A stretch of 38,762 nucleotides of DNA from assembly GCF_000735435.1 (NCBI RefSeq), contig NZ_JMPP01000059.1, forward strand, positions 1 to 38,762, read 5' to 3'. Numbering within the stretch: position 1 is the stretch's first letter; each line of letters begins with the position of its first letter. The notes beneath the pieces were generated by a model. That model saw nothing but the letters and a program-made list of their open reading frames with translations. It was not told the DNA's origin and ran no database searches. Shown piece by piece: positions 1-8,741 of this stretch. Origin of the DNA: Klebsiella planticola ATCC 33531. GTDB taxonomy: Bacteria; Pseudomonadota; Gammaproteobacteria; Enterobacterales; Enterobacteriaceae. Both the position numbers and the translations under genes were made by a program.

Positions 1-628
1 CCGGAGACCATGCCGGAGACATCAGCGGCTGTGGTGAACGGTGGACCACAAACTGGTTATAACCATCGTAGTCGGAGACGCGCAGTTCATACGGGAACTG
101 GCCGCCGTTAGTCTGCACAACGTAGGCAATACGGGTACGGAAGGCGCCCTTAATAGAGGTCAGCTTCTCGAATACCGCATCGCTGGCGGTGTGAGCCGCA
201 TAGCGCAGGTACTGTTTAGTCACCTTATAAGAGTTCTGCGCCAGAATCGTCCCCGGAGCACCGCCGGTATCAACCAACTGGTAAGCCACGTTGTACGATC
301 CGTCAGGGTTCCCGGTCACCTGACCGACAACCACCGCATCAATACCCAGCGCAGACCACGCCGCAGGTTGAACCTCTTGTGCCGTCCCCGGTTGCTGAGG
401 CAGACGCGAGCGATCCAGTGGGTTGAACTTACCGCTGTTACGCAAGTCAGCCGCTACGACACCGCCAATATCTTCAGGCGCAGCACCCGGCCCTGCCCAC
501 TGGAACGGTACAACACCGATCGGGCGCGCCGAGTCCACCCCCTGGGTGATCTCGATACGTACTTCTGCGTGCAGCACCGCCGCCCACAGCATTAAAAAAC
601 CAAACGCTACTCGTAATGCCTGCTTCAT
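1..628 (-). CDS. tolB: TolB, periplasmic Tol-Pal protein (partial, C-terminus outside window)
   Basis: TolB is the periplasmic beta-propeller protein of the Tol-Pal system, which couples the TolQRA motor to the outer-membrane lipoprotein Pal during cell constriction. About 209 codons are present out of roughly 430 in the family, so the N-terminal domain and only the start of the propeller are visible. The protein begins [21 protein letters not shown], a signal peptide with cleavage likely after the Ala-Glu-Val region near residue 21. The second of two adjacent ATG codons is chosen because the GGGAG ribosome-binding site lies five bases upstream of it and only two from the first. It follows tolA by 130 bp, and pal is expected beyond the window edge. 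Identification rests on near-identity to E. coli TolB over the visible part. Confidence 0.96.
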   Translation of the reverse strand, partial: MKQALRVAFGFLMLWAAVLHAEVRIEITQGVDSARPIGVVPFQWAGPGAAPEDIGGVVAADLRNSGKFNPLDRSRLPQQPGTAQEVQPAAWSALGIDAVVVGQVTGNPDGSYNVAYQLVDTGGAPGTILAQNSYKVTKQYLRYAAHTASDAVFEKLTSIKGAFRTRIAYVVQTNGGQFPYELRVSDYDGYNQFVVHRSPQPLMSPAWSP

Positions 629-660
629 CATATCTCCCTTATCCGGACGGAAAGCCCACG

Positions 661-689
661 ATAATTTAGCAGAATGTTAACAAACTCAA
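661..689 (-). promoter_or_regulatory. Candidate tolB promoter
   Basis: Read on the minus strand, TTGAGT is followed after 17 bp by AATTAT, about 30 bp before the tolB start. Each hexamer matches four of six sigma-70 consensus bases. In E. coli tolB-pal can be transcribed apart from tolQRA, which makes a promoter here reasonable, but the sequence match alone is weak. Confidence 0.35.
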
Positions 690-727
690 ATACACAAAAC
701 TACCAAAACCCGGCCTCAGCCCTGGAT

Positions 728-758
728 TGTGTTTCCCCCGCTCACGCGGGGAAACACA
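728..758. other. Strong hairpin directly after the tolA stop codon
   Basis: A near-perfect inverted repeat starts at the base after the tolA stop. Seven pairs (TGTGTTT with AAACACA) are stacked on six G-C pairs (CCCCGC with GCGGGG) around a four-base loop, with one bulged base. No run of T follows on the minus strand, so it is not a typical intrinsic terminator. It may protect the tolQRA message from 3' decay or lower read-through into tolB. Confidence 0.7.
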
Positions 759-2096
759 TCACTGCGGTTTGAAGTCCAGTGGCGCATTTTTGAACGTCTC
801 ATACACAGCCTGAGAAGGCGGTTTCGGGAACTTGCTCATCCGGCTGGTTGCCGCCAGCATCTGCTGACAGAAAGCAGGATCGCCCCCCTCCGACTTCACG
901 CTCAATAACGTCCCGTCCTGAGCCAGGTTCACGCGTAACGTACATGTTTTACCTTTGTACGTGTCCCAGTCATAGAGATGCCCTTTAATCGCCGCCTGAA
1001 CCTGCGAAATATAACTGGCAATCTCAGCCTGAGACGCGCCCCCCTGCCCAGGTTTACTTCCTTTAGCAGGAGATGAGCCTCCATTGCTACCGCTGGTGTT
1101 ACCTTTAGGCGCATTCTTACCTGAACTCAGATCGCCGAGCAGGTCGTCAACGCCATCCGCATCTTTCGCTGCCGCGGCTTTTTTCGCGGCGGCGGCTTTG
1201 GCTGCGGCGGCCTTAGCGGCAGCAGCCTTGGCGGCTTTATCGGCTGCGGCTTTTTCCGCTGCAGCGGCTTTCGCTGCGGCAGCTTTTTCCGCTTTCTCCG
1301 CGGCGGCTTTCTCTGCTGCGGCGGCCTTTTCTGCTGCCGCTTTCTCAGAGGCTGCTTTTTGCGCCGCTGCTTTTTCTGCTGCTTTCTCAGCGGCTTTTTC
1401 CGCAGCAGCTTTCTCAGCCGCTGCCTGCTTCGCGGCTTCCTGCTGGGCTTTCTTCTCAGCCTGCTGCTGCGCTTTCTTCGCTGCCTCGGCTTCGGCTTTC
1501 TTCTGGGCATCCGCTGCGGCTTTCGCCGCTTCAGCTTCCGCCTGTTTCTTCGCATCGGCTGCGGCTTTCGCTGCCGCAGCTTCCGCTGCTTTAGCCTGCG
1601 CATCTGCCTTCGCTTTCGCGTCAGCAGCGGCTTTTGCTGCCGCTTCCTGTGCTTCTTTCGCCTGAGAATCCGCTTTGGCTTTCGCCGCTGCCGCCGCTTT
1701 CGCCGCCGCTTCTTCAGCCAGCTTCTGCTCTTCCTTCGCTTGCTTAGCCGCTTCCTGCGCCTGCAGACGATCCTGCTCAAGCTGCTTCAGACGCTCCTGC
1801 TCGGCGGCCTGCTTTTCACGCAGTTCTTCAGCCTGCTGCTGAGCCTGCTTTTCGCGCTGCTCGGCGGCGCGGCGCGAGCTGGCCTGCTGCTGCTGTTGGC
1901 GGTTGTAATTATTCACCACCGCCCCAGGATCAACCATCACCGCATCAATGGAAGAACCTCCGCCGCCACCGGCTGAGGCATCCAGATGCTCATCGAACGA
2001 ACTCCAGATCAGCAGCGCGATCAGAATGATGTGCAGCGCGACTGAAACTATGATCGCTCGTTTAAGCTTGTCGTTTTGTTCGGTTGCCTTTGACAC
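759..2096 (-). CDS. tolA: TolA, inner-membrane protein of the Tol-Pal system
   Basis: TolA spans the periplasm and links the TolQ-TolR proton-driven motor to TolB and Pal; it is also used for import of some colicins and filamentous phage. It has 445 residues against 421 in E. coli. Residues 14-34 form the membrane anchor and keep Ser18 and His22, the polar face that contacts TolQ. Residues about 48-315 are a long Ala/Lys/Glu-rich helix built of degenerate KAAAEKAAA-like units. The last 100 residues form the globular domain with two cysteines (in KTCTLRV and AFCQQML), which are disulfide-bonded in homologues, and end PLDFKPQ. The extra length lies in the repetitive helix. The gene is 103 bp downstream of tolR. 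Confidence 0.97.
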   Translation of the reverse strand: MSKATEQNDKLKRAIIVSVALHIILIALLIWSSFDEHLDASAGGGGGSSIDAVMVDPGAVVNNYNRQQQQQASSRRAAEQREKQAQQQAEELREKQAAEQERLKQLEQDRLQAQEAAKQAKEEQKLAEEAAAKAAAAAKAKADSQAKEAQEAAAKAAADAKAKADAQAKAAEAAAAKAAADAKKQAEAEAAKAAADAQKKAEAEAAKKAQQQAEKKAQQEAAKQAAAEKAAAEKAAEKAAEKAAAQKAASEKAAAEKAAAAEKAAAEKAEKAAAAKAAAAEKAAADKAAKAAAAKAAAAKAAAAKKAAAAKDADGVDDLLGDLSSGKNAPKGNTSGSNGGSSPAKGSKPGQGGASQAEIASYISQVQAAIKGHLYDWDTYKGKTCTLRVNLAQDGTLLSVKSEGGDPAFCQQMLAATSRMSKFPKPPSQAVYETFKNAPLDFKPQ

Positions 2097-2199
2097 TATC
2101 GGTTCCCAAAAACTGTTCGCCTGTCCCCGCTACTCTCGCCGGCCACGAGTCTGTTATTCTCGCAGCCAGCGGTCCGGCGGGCGCACATATCCGAAGCGA

Positions 2200-2628
2200 T
2201 TAAATAGGCTTGGTCATTAAGCCAACCGATTTAACCCCTGCGCTATGCAACAGGTTAAGCGCTTTAATAATTTCATCGTAAGGTACGTCTTTCGCACCGC
2301 CGATCAGGAACACCGTTTTCTCGTTCGCTTCGAGGCGGCGTTTCGCTTCGGCAACAACCTGCTCTGGCGGCAGCTGCGACAGCGTCTCCGGACCCACTTT
2401 TACGCTGTACTGCCCGACTCCGGAAACTTCAACAATCACCGGCGGCTCATCATTACTTTTGACCGCTTGTGATTCCGTCGCATCCGGCAGGTCGACCTCT
2501 ACGCTCTGCGTAATGATCGGCGCGGTCGCCATAAAGATCAGCAACAGCACCAACAAGACATCCAGCAGCGGAACGATGTTGATCTCGGACTTCAGTTCGC
2601 GACGTCCGCGTCCACGTGCTCTGGCCAT
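2200..2628 (-). CDS. tolR: TolR, proton-channel subunit of the Tol motor
   Basis: TolR is the ExbD-family partner of TolQ and forms the proton path that energises TolA. It has 142 residues, the same as E. coli. A short basic cytoplasmic segment (MARARGRGRR) precedes one membrane helix at about 18-38 that contains the essential proton-carrying Asp23 in LLDVLLVLLLIFM. A periplasmic domain follows and ends with the conserved LHSAGVKSVGLMT segment. It starts three bases after the tolQ stop, so the two are almost certainly co-translated. Confidence 0.98.
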   Translation of the reverse strand: MARARGRGRRELKSEINIVPLLDVLLVLLLIFMATAPIITQSVEVDLPDATESQAVKSNDEPPVIVEVSGVGQYSVKVGPETLSQLPPEQVVAEAKRRLEANEKTVFLIGGAKDVPYDEIIKALNLLHSAGVKSVGLMTKPI

Positions 2629-2631
2629 GGC

Positions 2632-3725
<1,094 letters not shown>

Positions 3726-3773
3726 TTTACATCCCGGTAATGCAAAAAAAGATTAGTGCTTTCAAACTTCGCT

Positions 3774-3802
3774 ACTATACGCGCGGGGAACGTGGTTTGG
3801 AA
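3774..3802 (-). promoter_or_regulatory. Candidate promoter of ybgC-tolQRA
   Basis: On the minus strand TTCCAA is followed after 17 bp by TATAGT, about 50 bp upstream of the ybgC GTG. The -10 hexamer matches five of six consensus bases. Its position fits the main tol operon promoter, although no start site can be mapped from sequence. Confidence 0.5.
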
Positions 3803-3832
3803 TGGGGGAAAGTAAACAGCGAGTAAATTTTT

Positions 3833-3852
3833 ATGGGCTTATGCAAGCCCAT
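3833..3852. other. Inverted repeat between ybgE and ybgC
   Basis: ATGGGCTT and AAGCCCAT form a perfect eight-base stem around ATGC. It lies downstream of the ybgE stop and upstream of the ybgC promoter. On the minus strand it is followed by AAAAATTT rather than a T run, so any terminator role would be weak. Confidence 0.5.
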
Positions 3853-3885
3853 GAGGTTAACAGAGTTCTCTTATTCTCTTCTCTT

Positions 3886-4179
3886 TCAAAAGAAGAAAAA
3901 AAACAGCCCCGTGATGAGTACAATATCAGCGATAAGTGGACAAAAAATCCCTTGCCAGTGAATGGCCTGCGGGCGAAAGCCCACGCCGTGGATAACCCCG
4001 GCGCACACGGCCCACATCAGCAGGAAGCCGTGCCAGATCTCCAGCTCGCTGGTCTTTGCCGCAAAGCGCGACGGATCCCAGAAAATGCAGCCGGCCAGCA
4101 GCAGTGCCATCAATAAGGAAAGCGCCCTTAACGGGCGCTTATCCATTATCGCATACAGCGTTGCGATAATTTTACTCAT
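3886..4179 (-). CDS. ybgE: YbgE, small membrane protein of the cyd operon
   Basis: YbgE is a 97-residue inner-membrane protein encoded with cytochrome bd-I; its precise role is unknown. Three hydrophobic segments are visible: about 18-34 (ALSLLMALLLAGCIFW), 49-67 and 78-97. The C-terminus ends in a run of five phenylalanines encoded by a T-rich stretch. The start overlaps the cydX stop by four bases (ATGA), so it is the last gene of cydABX-ybgE. Identification is from near-identity to E. coli YbgE over the full length. Confidence 0.93.
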   Translation of the reverse strand: MSKIIATLYAIMDKRPLRALSLLMALLLAGCIFWDPSRFAAKTSELEIWHGFLLMWAVCAGVIHGVGFRPQAIHWQGIFCPLIADIVLITGLFFFFF

Positions 4180-4292
4180 CGGTGTTCTTCTTTACCTGCT
4201 TTGGTGCTTTCCACGTGCTCAAGCGCTAACGCGGTGATAACCCCAAAGGCACAGGCAAGAAGCGTTCCCAAAATCCATGCGAAATACCACAT
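4176..4292 (-). CDS. cydX: CydX, small subunit of cytochrome bd-I
   Basis: CydX is a one-helix subunit that stabilises the haem site of cytochrome bd-I quinol oxidase. The 38-codon frame starts MWYFAWILGTLLACAFGV and ends KEEHR. Residues about 4-24 form the membrane helix, and Trp6 and Glu25 of the family are present. It starts 15 bp after cydB and its stop overlaps the ybgE ATG. The C-terminal tail differs from the 37-residue E. coli protein, as is usual in this family. Confidence 0.94.
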   Translation of the reverse strand: MWYFAWILGTLLACAFGVITALALEHVESTKAGKEEHR

Positions 4293-4307
4293 ATCTAGCT
4301 CCTTACC

Positions 4308-5447
4308 TTAATACAACGAGTGGGTGTTCTTTTCGATGTCTTCGCGGGTAATGCGACCGAACATCTTCCAGTAACACCAGGTGGTGTAGCCCAGAATAAT
4401 CGGCACGAAGACAATCGCCACGTAGGTCATCAGGTTCAGCGTTCTTTGGCTGGAGGTTGAATCCCACATGGTCAGGCTAACGTTCATCATCGTGCTGGAC
4501 GGCATGATGAACGGGAACATCGCAATCCCGGCGGTCAGAATGATGCAGGCCAGCGTCAGAGAAGAGAAGATAAACGCCAGAGCGCCCTTCTCCATCCGCG
4601 AAGTCAGGATAGTCAGCAGCGGCAATACTACGCCCAGTGCCGGGATAGCCCACAGCGAAGGCATATTATTGAAGTTCACCAACCATGCACCAGCCTGACG
4701 AGTCACTTCTTTAGTCAGCGGGTTAGATGGCGCAGAGTGGTCGATAGCCGAGGTGACCACATAACCGTCGATCCCGTATACCACCCAGACACCGGCCAGC
4801 AGGAAGCAAACCAGCGTCACCAGTGCCGCAACCTGAGAGGTCGCGCGAGCACGCAGGTGCAGCTCACCCACGGTACGCATCTGCAGGTAGGTAGCCCCCT
4901 GCGTCAGAATCATCGCCACGCTAACAATACCGGCCAGCAGACCAAACGGGTTCAGCAGCTGGAAGAAATTGCCGGTGTAGTACAGACGCATATATTCATC
5001 CATATGGAACGGTACGCCCTGCAGCAGGTTACCGAACGCGACGCCAATCACCAGCGGCGGTACGAAGCTACCGATGAAGATGCCCCAGTCCCACATGTTG
5101 CGCCAGCGGGTGTCTTCAATCTTCGAGCGGTAGTCAAAACCAACCGGACGGAAGAACAAAGAGGCCAGCACCAGAATCATCGCCACATAGAAGCCGGAGA
5201 ACGCGGCGGCATAGACCGTCGGCCAGGCAGCAAACAGCGCGCCGCCGGCGGTGATCAGCCACACCTGGTTTCCGTCCCAGTGCGGAGCGATGGAGTTAAT
5301 CATGATTCGACGCTCGGTGTCATTACGACCGAGGAAACGGGTGAGCATGCCCACCCCCATGTCGAAGCCATCGGTGACGGCGAAACCAATCAGCAGAACA
5401 CCGATCAGTAGCCACCAGATAAAACGCAATACTTCATAATCGATCAT
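4308..5447 (-). CDS. cydB: Cytochrome bd-I ubiquinol oxidase subunit II
   Basis: CydB is the haem-free structural subunit of cytochrome bd-I, the high-affinity quinol oxidase used at low oxygen. It has 379 residues, the E. coli length, with about nine membrane helices. Asp29 (in TDGFDMG) and Asp58 (in IAPHWDGNQ), linked to the proton pathway in E. coli, are both present. It starts 15 bp after the cydA stop and precedes cydX. Confidence 0.98.
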   Translation of the reverse strand: MIDYEVLRFIWWLLIGVLLIGFAVTDGFDMGVGMLTRFLGRNDTERRIMINSIAPHWDGNQVWLITAGGALFAAWPTVYAAAFSGFYVAMILVLASLFFRPVGFDYRSKIEDTRWRNMWDWGIFIGSFVPPLVIGVAFGNLLQGVPFHMDEYMRLYYTGNFFQLLNPFGLLAGIVSVAMILTQGATYLQMRTVGELHLRARATSQVAALVTLVCFLLAGVWVVYGIDGYVVTSAIDHSAPSNPLTKEVTRQAGAWLVNFNNMPSLWAIPALGVVLPLLTILTSRMEKGALAFIFSSLTLACIILTAGIAMFPFIMPSSTMMNVSLTMWDSTSSQRTLNLMTYVAIVFVPIILGYTTWCYWKMFGRITREDIEKNTHSLY

Positions 5448-5462
5448 TTGACGACTCCTGTC

Positions 5463-7031
5463 TTAGCGTGCCGGCTGAGTAGTCGTGGAAGACTGCTCGT
5501 AGTGGTAGCGACCGGTTTTCAGGCTGCTTGGTCCACGGCGTGCGAATTTGAACATCAGATACAGCTCCGCGACCAGGAACAGGGTGTACAGACCGCAAAT
5601 CAGCAGCATCGAGAAGATCAGGTCGCCCGCGGTCAGGGACGAGTTGGCTACCGCAGTAGGCAGTACCTCACCTATCGCCCACGGCTGACGACCATATTCC
5701 GCTACGAACCAACCGGACTCGATAGCGATCCACGGCAGAGGAATTGCGTACAGCGCAATGCGCAGCAGCCATTTCTTCTCGCCAATCTGGTTACGAATAA
5801 CGGTCCAGAACGATGCCGCGATGATACCGAGCATCAGGATGCCGCAGGCCACCATGATACGGAACGCGAAGTACAGCGGCGCAACGCGAGGAATAGAGTC
5901 TTTCGTCGCCATAGCAATCTGCGCTTCCGTCGCGTCAGAGACGTTCGGGGTATAGCGTTTCAGCAGCAGACCGTAGCCCAGATCTTTCTTCACGTTGTTG
6001 AATTCATCACGTACAGCCTGATCGGTTGAGCCTGCGCGCAGCTCTTCCAGCAGGGTGTAAGCTTTCATCCCGTTACGAATACGCGCTTCGTGCTGTGCCA
6101 GCAGGTCTTTCAGACCAATAACCGGCGTGTCCACGGAACGAGTGGCAATAATACCCAACGCATAAGGAATCTGGATGGCGAAGTGGTTGGTTTGCGCATC
6201 CTGGTCCGGAATACCAAACAGGGTAAAGGCAGCCGGAGCTGGCTGGGTTTCCCATTCGGCTTCGATGGCCGCAAGTTTAGTTTTCTGCACGTCACCCATT
6301 TCGTAACCGGATTCATCACCGAGTACGATAACGGAGAGAATCGCCGCCATACCGAAGCTGGCAGCAATGGCAAAGGAGCGTTTAGCGAAAGCGAAGTCGC
6401 GACCGCGCAGCATATAGTAGGAGCTGATACCCAGAACGAACATCGCGCCGCAGACGTAGCCGGATGCGACGGTATGGACAAATTTCACCTGAGCAACCGG
6501 GTTCAGAACCAGTTCGGAGAAACTGACCATCTCCATACGCATGGTTTCAAAGTTGAAATCCGAGGCGATCGGGTTTTGCATCCAGCCGTTGGCCACGAGG
6601 ATCCACAATGCAGACAAGTTGGAACCCAGTGCCACCAGCCAGGTCACCGCCATGTGCTGAACTTTGCCCAGACGATCCCAACCGAAGAAGAACAGACCTA
6701 CAAAGGTAGATTCGAGGAAGAAGGCCATCAGACCTTCAATGGCCAGAGGCGCACCGAAGATATCGCCCACGTAGTGAGAGTAATAAGACCAGTTTGTCCC
6801 GAACTGGAACTCCATGGTCAACCCGGTTGCTACACCCAGCGCAAAGTTGATACCAAACAACTTGCCCCAGAATTTGGTCATATCTTTATAAATCTGTTTG
6901 CCGGAAAGGACGTAAACCGTTTCCATGATGGCCAGCAGGAACGCCATACCGAGCGTCAGTGGCACAAAAAGGAAGTGGTACATCGCGGTCAAGGCAAACT
7001 GTAAGCGCGACAGTTCGACTATATCTAACAT
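5463..7031 (-). CDS. cydA: Cytochrome bd-I ubiquinol oxidase subunit I
   Basis: CydA carries haems b558, b595 and d and the quinol-oxidising Q-loop; the complex reduces O2 to water and builds a proton gradient. The start [10 protein letters not shown] gives 522 residues, the family length. The second of two adjacent ATG codons is chosen because AGGAG lies five bases before it. His19 (AMYHFLF) and the later conserved histidine ([10 protein letters not shown]) and methionine are haem ligands in E. coli. The Q-loop segment [18 protein letters not shown] is intact. The frame stays open for 45 codons upstream, but that stretch has no ribosome-binding site and no similarity to the family. Confidence 0.98.
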   Translation of the reverse strand: MLDIVELSRLQFALTAMYHFLFVPLTLGMAFLLAIMETVYVLSGKQIYKDMTKFWGKLFGINFALGVATGLTMEFQFGTNWSYYSHYVGDIFGAPLAIEGLMAFFLESTFVGLFFFGWDRLGKVQHMAVTWLVALGSNLSALWILVANGWMQNPIASDFNFETMRMEMVSFSELVLNPVAQVKFVHTVASGYVCGAMFVLGISSYYMLRGRDFAFAKRSFAIAASFGMAAILSVIVLGDESGYEMGDVQKTKLAAIEAEWETQPAPAAFTLFGIPDQDAQTNHFAIQIPYALGIIATRSVDTPVIGLKDLLAQHEARIRNGMKAYTLLEELRAGSTDQAVRDEFNNVKKDLGYGLLLKRYTPNVSDATEAQIAMATKDSIPRVAPLYFAFRIMVACGILMLGIIAASFWTVIRNQIGEKKWLLRIALYAIPLPWIAIESGWFVAEYGRQPWAIGEVLPTAVANSSLTAGDLIFSMLLICGLYTLFLVAELYLMFKFARRGPSSLKTGRYHYEQSSTTTQPAR

Positions 7032-7325
7032 CATGACTCCTTGCTCATCGCATGAAGACTCCGAGAATGAACCCTGCACACCGGGTTCATACGCATGCCC
7101 CAATACAAAATAACTTGCTTCCCGCTTCGTTACCGTTTCGTCGCCAGATGAAACAGCTCCTCGCAAAGGTTACAAATACGTTAACGAAAAACCCAATTGA
7201 TTCCCCAATATATTACGCCGCAATAACCTTACAATAAACAGGATTTTATTGAATCCGTTTTACATTTACGACGGTGATCAATATATAGCGAAAATGCCTG
7301 AATTAGGCCAATTTGATTGGCGACA

Positions 7326-7354
7326 ATTTAACGTTTTTTTGTGGTTTTTTCCAA
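7326..7354 (-). promoter_or_regulatory. Candidate main cydA promoter
   Basis: On the minus strand TTGGAA is followed after 17 bp by TTAAAT, predicting transcription from about 7319, nearly 290 bp before the cydA start. This agrees with the long untranslated leader known for the main E. coli cydAB promoter. A degenerate FNR-like site (TTGAT-4-GACAA, 7313-7326) overlaps the predicted start. Confidence 0.55.
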
Positions 7355-7364
7355 GCTTTAAGTA

Positions 7365-7378
7365 TTGATATAAATCAA
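7365..7378. promoter_or_regulatory. FNR box upstream of cydA
   Basis: TTGATATAAATCAA is a perfect match to the FNR consensus TTGAT-N4-ATCAA. Its centre lies about 52 bp upstream of the predicted start site. In E. coli FNR represses cydAB under full anaerobiosis from a site in a similar position. Confidence 0.75.
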
Positions 7379-7432
7379 TTTTTCTCACCCATGTTAATTA
7401 TGTATCCCAACAAAGAATAATGGTGAAAGTAA

Positions 7433-7449
7433 TGTTAAATATATGTTTA
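7433..7449. promoter_or_regulatory. Candidate ArcA-binding direct repeat
   Basis: TGTTA at 7433 and TGTTT at 7444 are spaced 11 bp start to start, the arrangement of ArcA direct repeats. ArcA activates cydAB at low oxygen in E. coli. The flanking DNA is AT-rich, so chance matches are likely and this is only a candidate. Confidence 0.4.
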
Positions 7450-7798
7450 AAGCATGCCAGTAATGGTTACTAAAAAGAGAGATATGAGAAGTATAGGTAA
7501 TATGATTTAACTTTAAGGCGTATCGTGTGAAAAAAAATAGCGATCTGATTAATGTTAGACGCTTCACAGTATTTTTTCCTGATAGACAGCATCAATTAAA
7601 TCATCATTTTTATCTTTTCATTTTCTGGCAAAAAATAGCAGTGAGAATCATTCCCTCCCCTGCCGAAAATAGCTTGTTATTATTTATGAAAAAAAGGTGT
7701 TAAATCAATACAATAGAAATGGTTTTTCTCAATAACTGCGGTCTGCCACGGCAAAACCAGGTCGCGGCCCCTCTTGAAACGGTGGCCAAAACAGGCAT
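7450..7798. other. AT-rich non-coding stretch between cydA and sucD
   Basis: No open frame with a plausible ribosome-binding site or recognisable similarity is seen here. In E. coli K-12 the mngR-mngA-mngB genes occupy this interval, and no trace of them is visible. The AT-rich, curved-looking sequence could serve H-NS binding and upstream control of cydA. Confidence 0.6.
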
Positions 7799-7822
7799 AA
7801 AAAAGGCCACCTGACGGTGGCC
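7799..7822 (-). terminator. Intrinsic terminator of the sdh-suc operon
   Basis: On the minus strand GGCCACC-GTCA-GGTGGCC forms a perfect seven-pair stem followed by TTTTTT. It lies 50 bp after the sucD stop and closes the operon. Confidence 0.92.
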
Positions 7823-7871
7823 AACCATGTCGAAATCGGACATTTAACTGCTCAGCTTGAGCAGAGAGGGT
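7799..7871 (-). ncRNA. sdhX: Candidate SdhX (RybD) sRNA in the 3' UTR of the sdh-suc operon
   Basis: In E. coli, RNase E releases the Hfq-binding sRNA SdhX from the 3' end of the sdhCDAB-sucABCD transcript; it represses acetate-kinase expression among other targets. The segment after the sucD stop here has the expected form. There is a first hairpin (CTGCTCA with TGAGCAG, 7848-7864), then a single-stranded AU-rich stretch, a small hairpin (ATGTC with GACAT), and a terminator hairpin ending in six U. The call rests on position and structure. The mature 5' end cannot be set from sequence. Confidence 0.6.
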
Positions 7872-8741
7872 TTACTTAATGATTGATTTCAGCGCTTCGC
7901 CGATATCCGCGAGGCTACGAACGGTTTTCACGCCCGCCGCTTCCAGCGCAGCAAATTTCTCATCAGCCGTGCCTTTACCGCCTGCAATAATGGCGCCCGC
8001 GTGGCCCATACGCTTGCCTTTCGGCGCGGTCACACCGGCGATGTAACCGACAACCGGCTTGGTGACGTGATCTTTGATGTAGGCAGCCGCTTCTTCTTCC
8101 GCGCTACCGCCGATCTCACCGATCATTACGATCGCTTCGGTCTGCGGATCTTCCTCGAACAGTTTCAGGATGTCGATGAAGTTAGAGCCCGGGATCGGGT
8201 CGCCGCCGATACCGACACAGGTAGACTGGCCGAAACCGTAATCGGTGGTCTGCTTAACCGCTTCATAGGTCAGCGTACCGGAACGGGAAACGATACCCAC
8301 TTTACCCGGCTGATGAATGTGGCCCGGCATGATGCCGATTTTGCAAGCGCCTGGGGTGATAACGCCCGGGCAGTTCGGGCCGATCATCCGCACGCCTGCT
8401 TCATCCAGCTTCACTTTCACCGTCAGCATATCCAGCGTCGGAATACCCTCGGTGATGGTAATGATAAGCTTAATGCCGGCATCGATAGCTTCCAGAATGG
8501 AGTCTTTGCAGAACGGCGCCGGAACGTAGATAACGGTCGCGGTCGCGCCGGTCGCTTCAACGGCTTCGCGTACGGTGTTGAACACCGGCAGACCCAGGTG
8601 AGTGGTGCCGCCTTTGCCTGGCGTAACGCCGCCGACCATTTGGGTACCGTAAGCAATTGCTTGTTCAGAGTGGAAAGTCCCCTGGCTACCGGTGAAGCCC
8701 TGGCAGATAACCTTGGTGTTTTTATCAATTAAAATGGACAT
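7872..8741 (-). CDS. sucD: Succinyl-CoA synthetase alpha subunit
   Basis: SucD with SucC converts succinyl-CoA, ADP and phosphate to succinate, CoA and ATP, the substrate-level phosphorylation of the TCA cycle. It has 289 residues, the full length. The CoA-binding Rossmann domain is at the N-terminus ([14 protein letters not shown]). The phosphorylated histidine is His247 in [18 protein letters not shown]. The start overlaps the sucC stop by one base (TAATG), indicating coupled translation for equal subunit amounts. It is the last gene of the operon. Confidence 0.98.
   Translation of the reverse strand: MSILIDKNTKVICQGFTGSQGTFHSEQAIAYGTQMVGGVTPGKGGTTHLGLPVFNTVREAVEATGATATVIYVPAPFCKDSILEAIDAGIKLIITITEGIPTLDMLTVKVKLDEAGVRMIGPNCPGVITPGACKIGIMPGHIHQPGKVGIVSRSGTLTYEAVKQTTDYGFGQSTCVGIGGDPIPGSNFIDILKLFEEDPQTEAIVMIGEIGGSAEEEAAAYIKDHVTKPVVGYIAGVTAPKGKRMGHAGAIIAGGKGTADEKFAALEAAGVKTVRSLADIGEALKSIIK

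Noticed and set aside
41-595. 184-codon frame on the plus strand across tolB
   Set aside because: It is antisense to tolB, whose signal peptide and sequence are clearly recognised.
728-758. Resemblance of the tolA hairpin to a type I-E CRISPR repeat (GTGTTCCCC-like arm and CGGGG core)
   Set aside because: It is a single copy with no second repeat, spacers, leader or cas genes, so it is simply a hairpin.
1084-1665. Alanine-rich open frame on the plus strand within tolA
   Set aside because: The frame is a mirror of the Ala/Lys repeat codons of tolA and has no independent support.
7032-7166. N-terminal extension of CydA by 45 codons
   Set aside because: No ribosome-binding site precedes it, the extension is not seen in the family, and AGGAG is well placed for the 7031 start.
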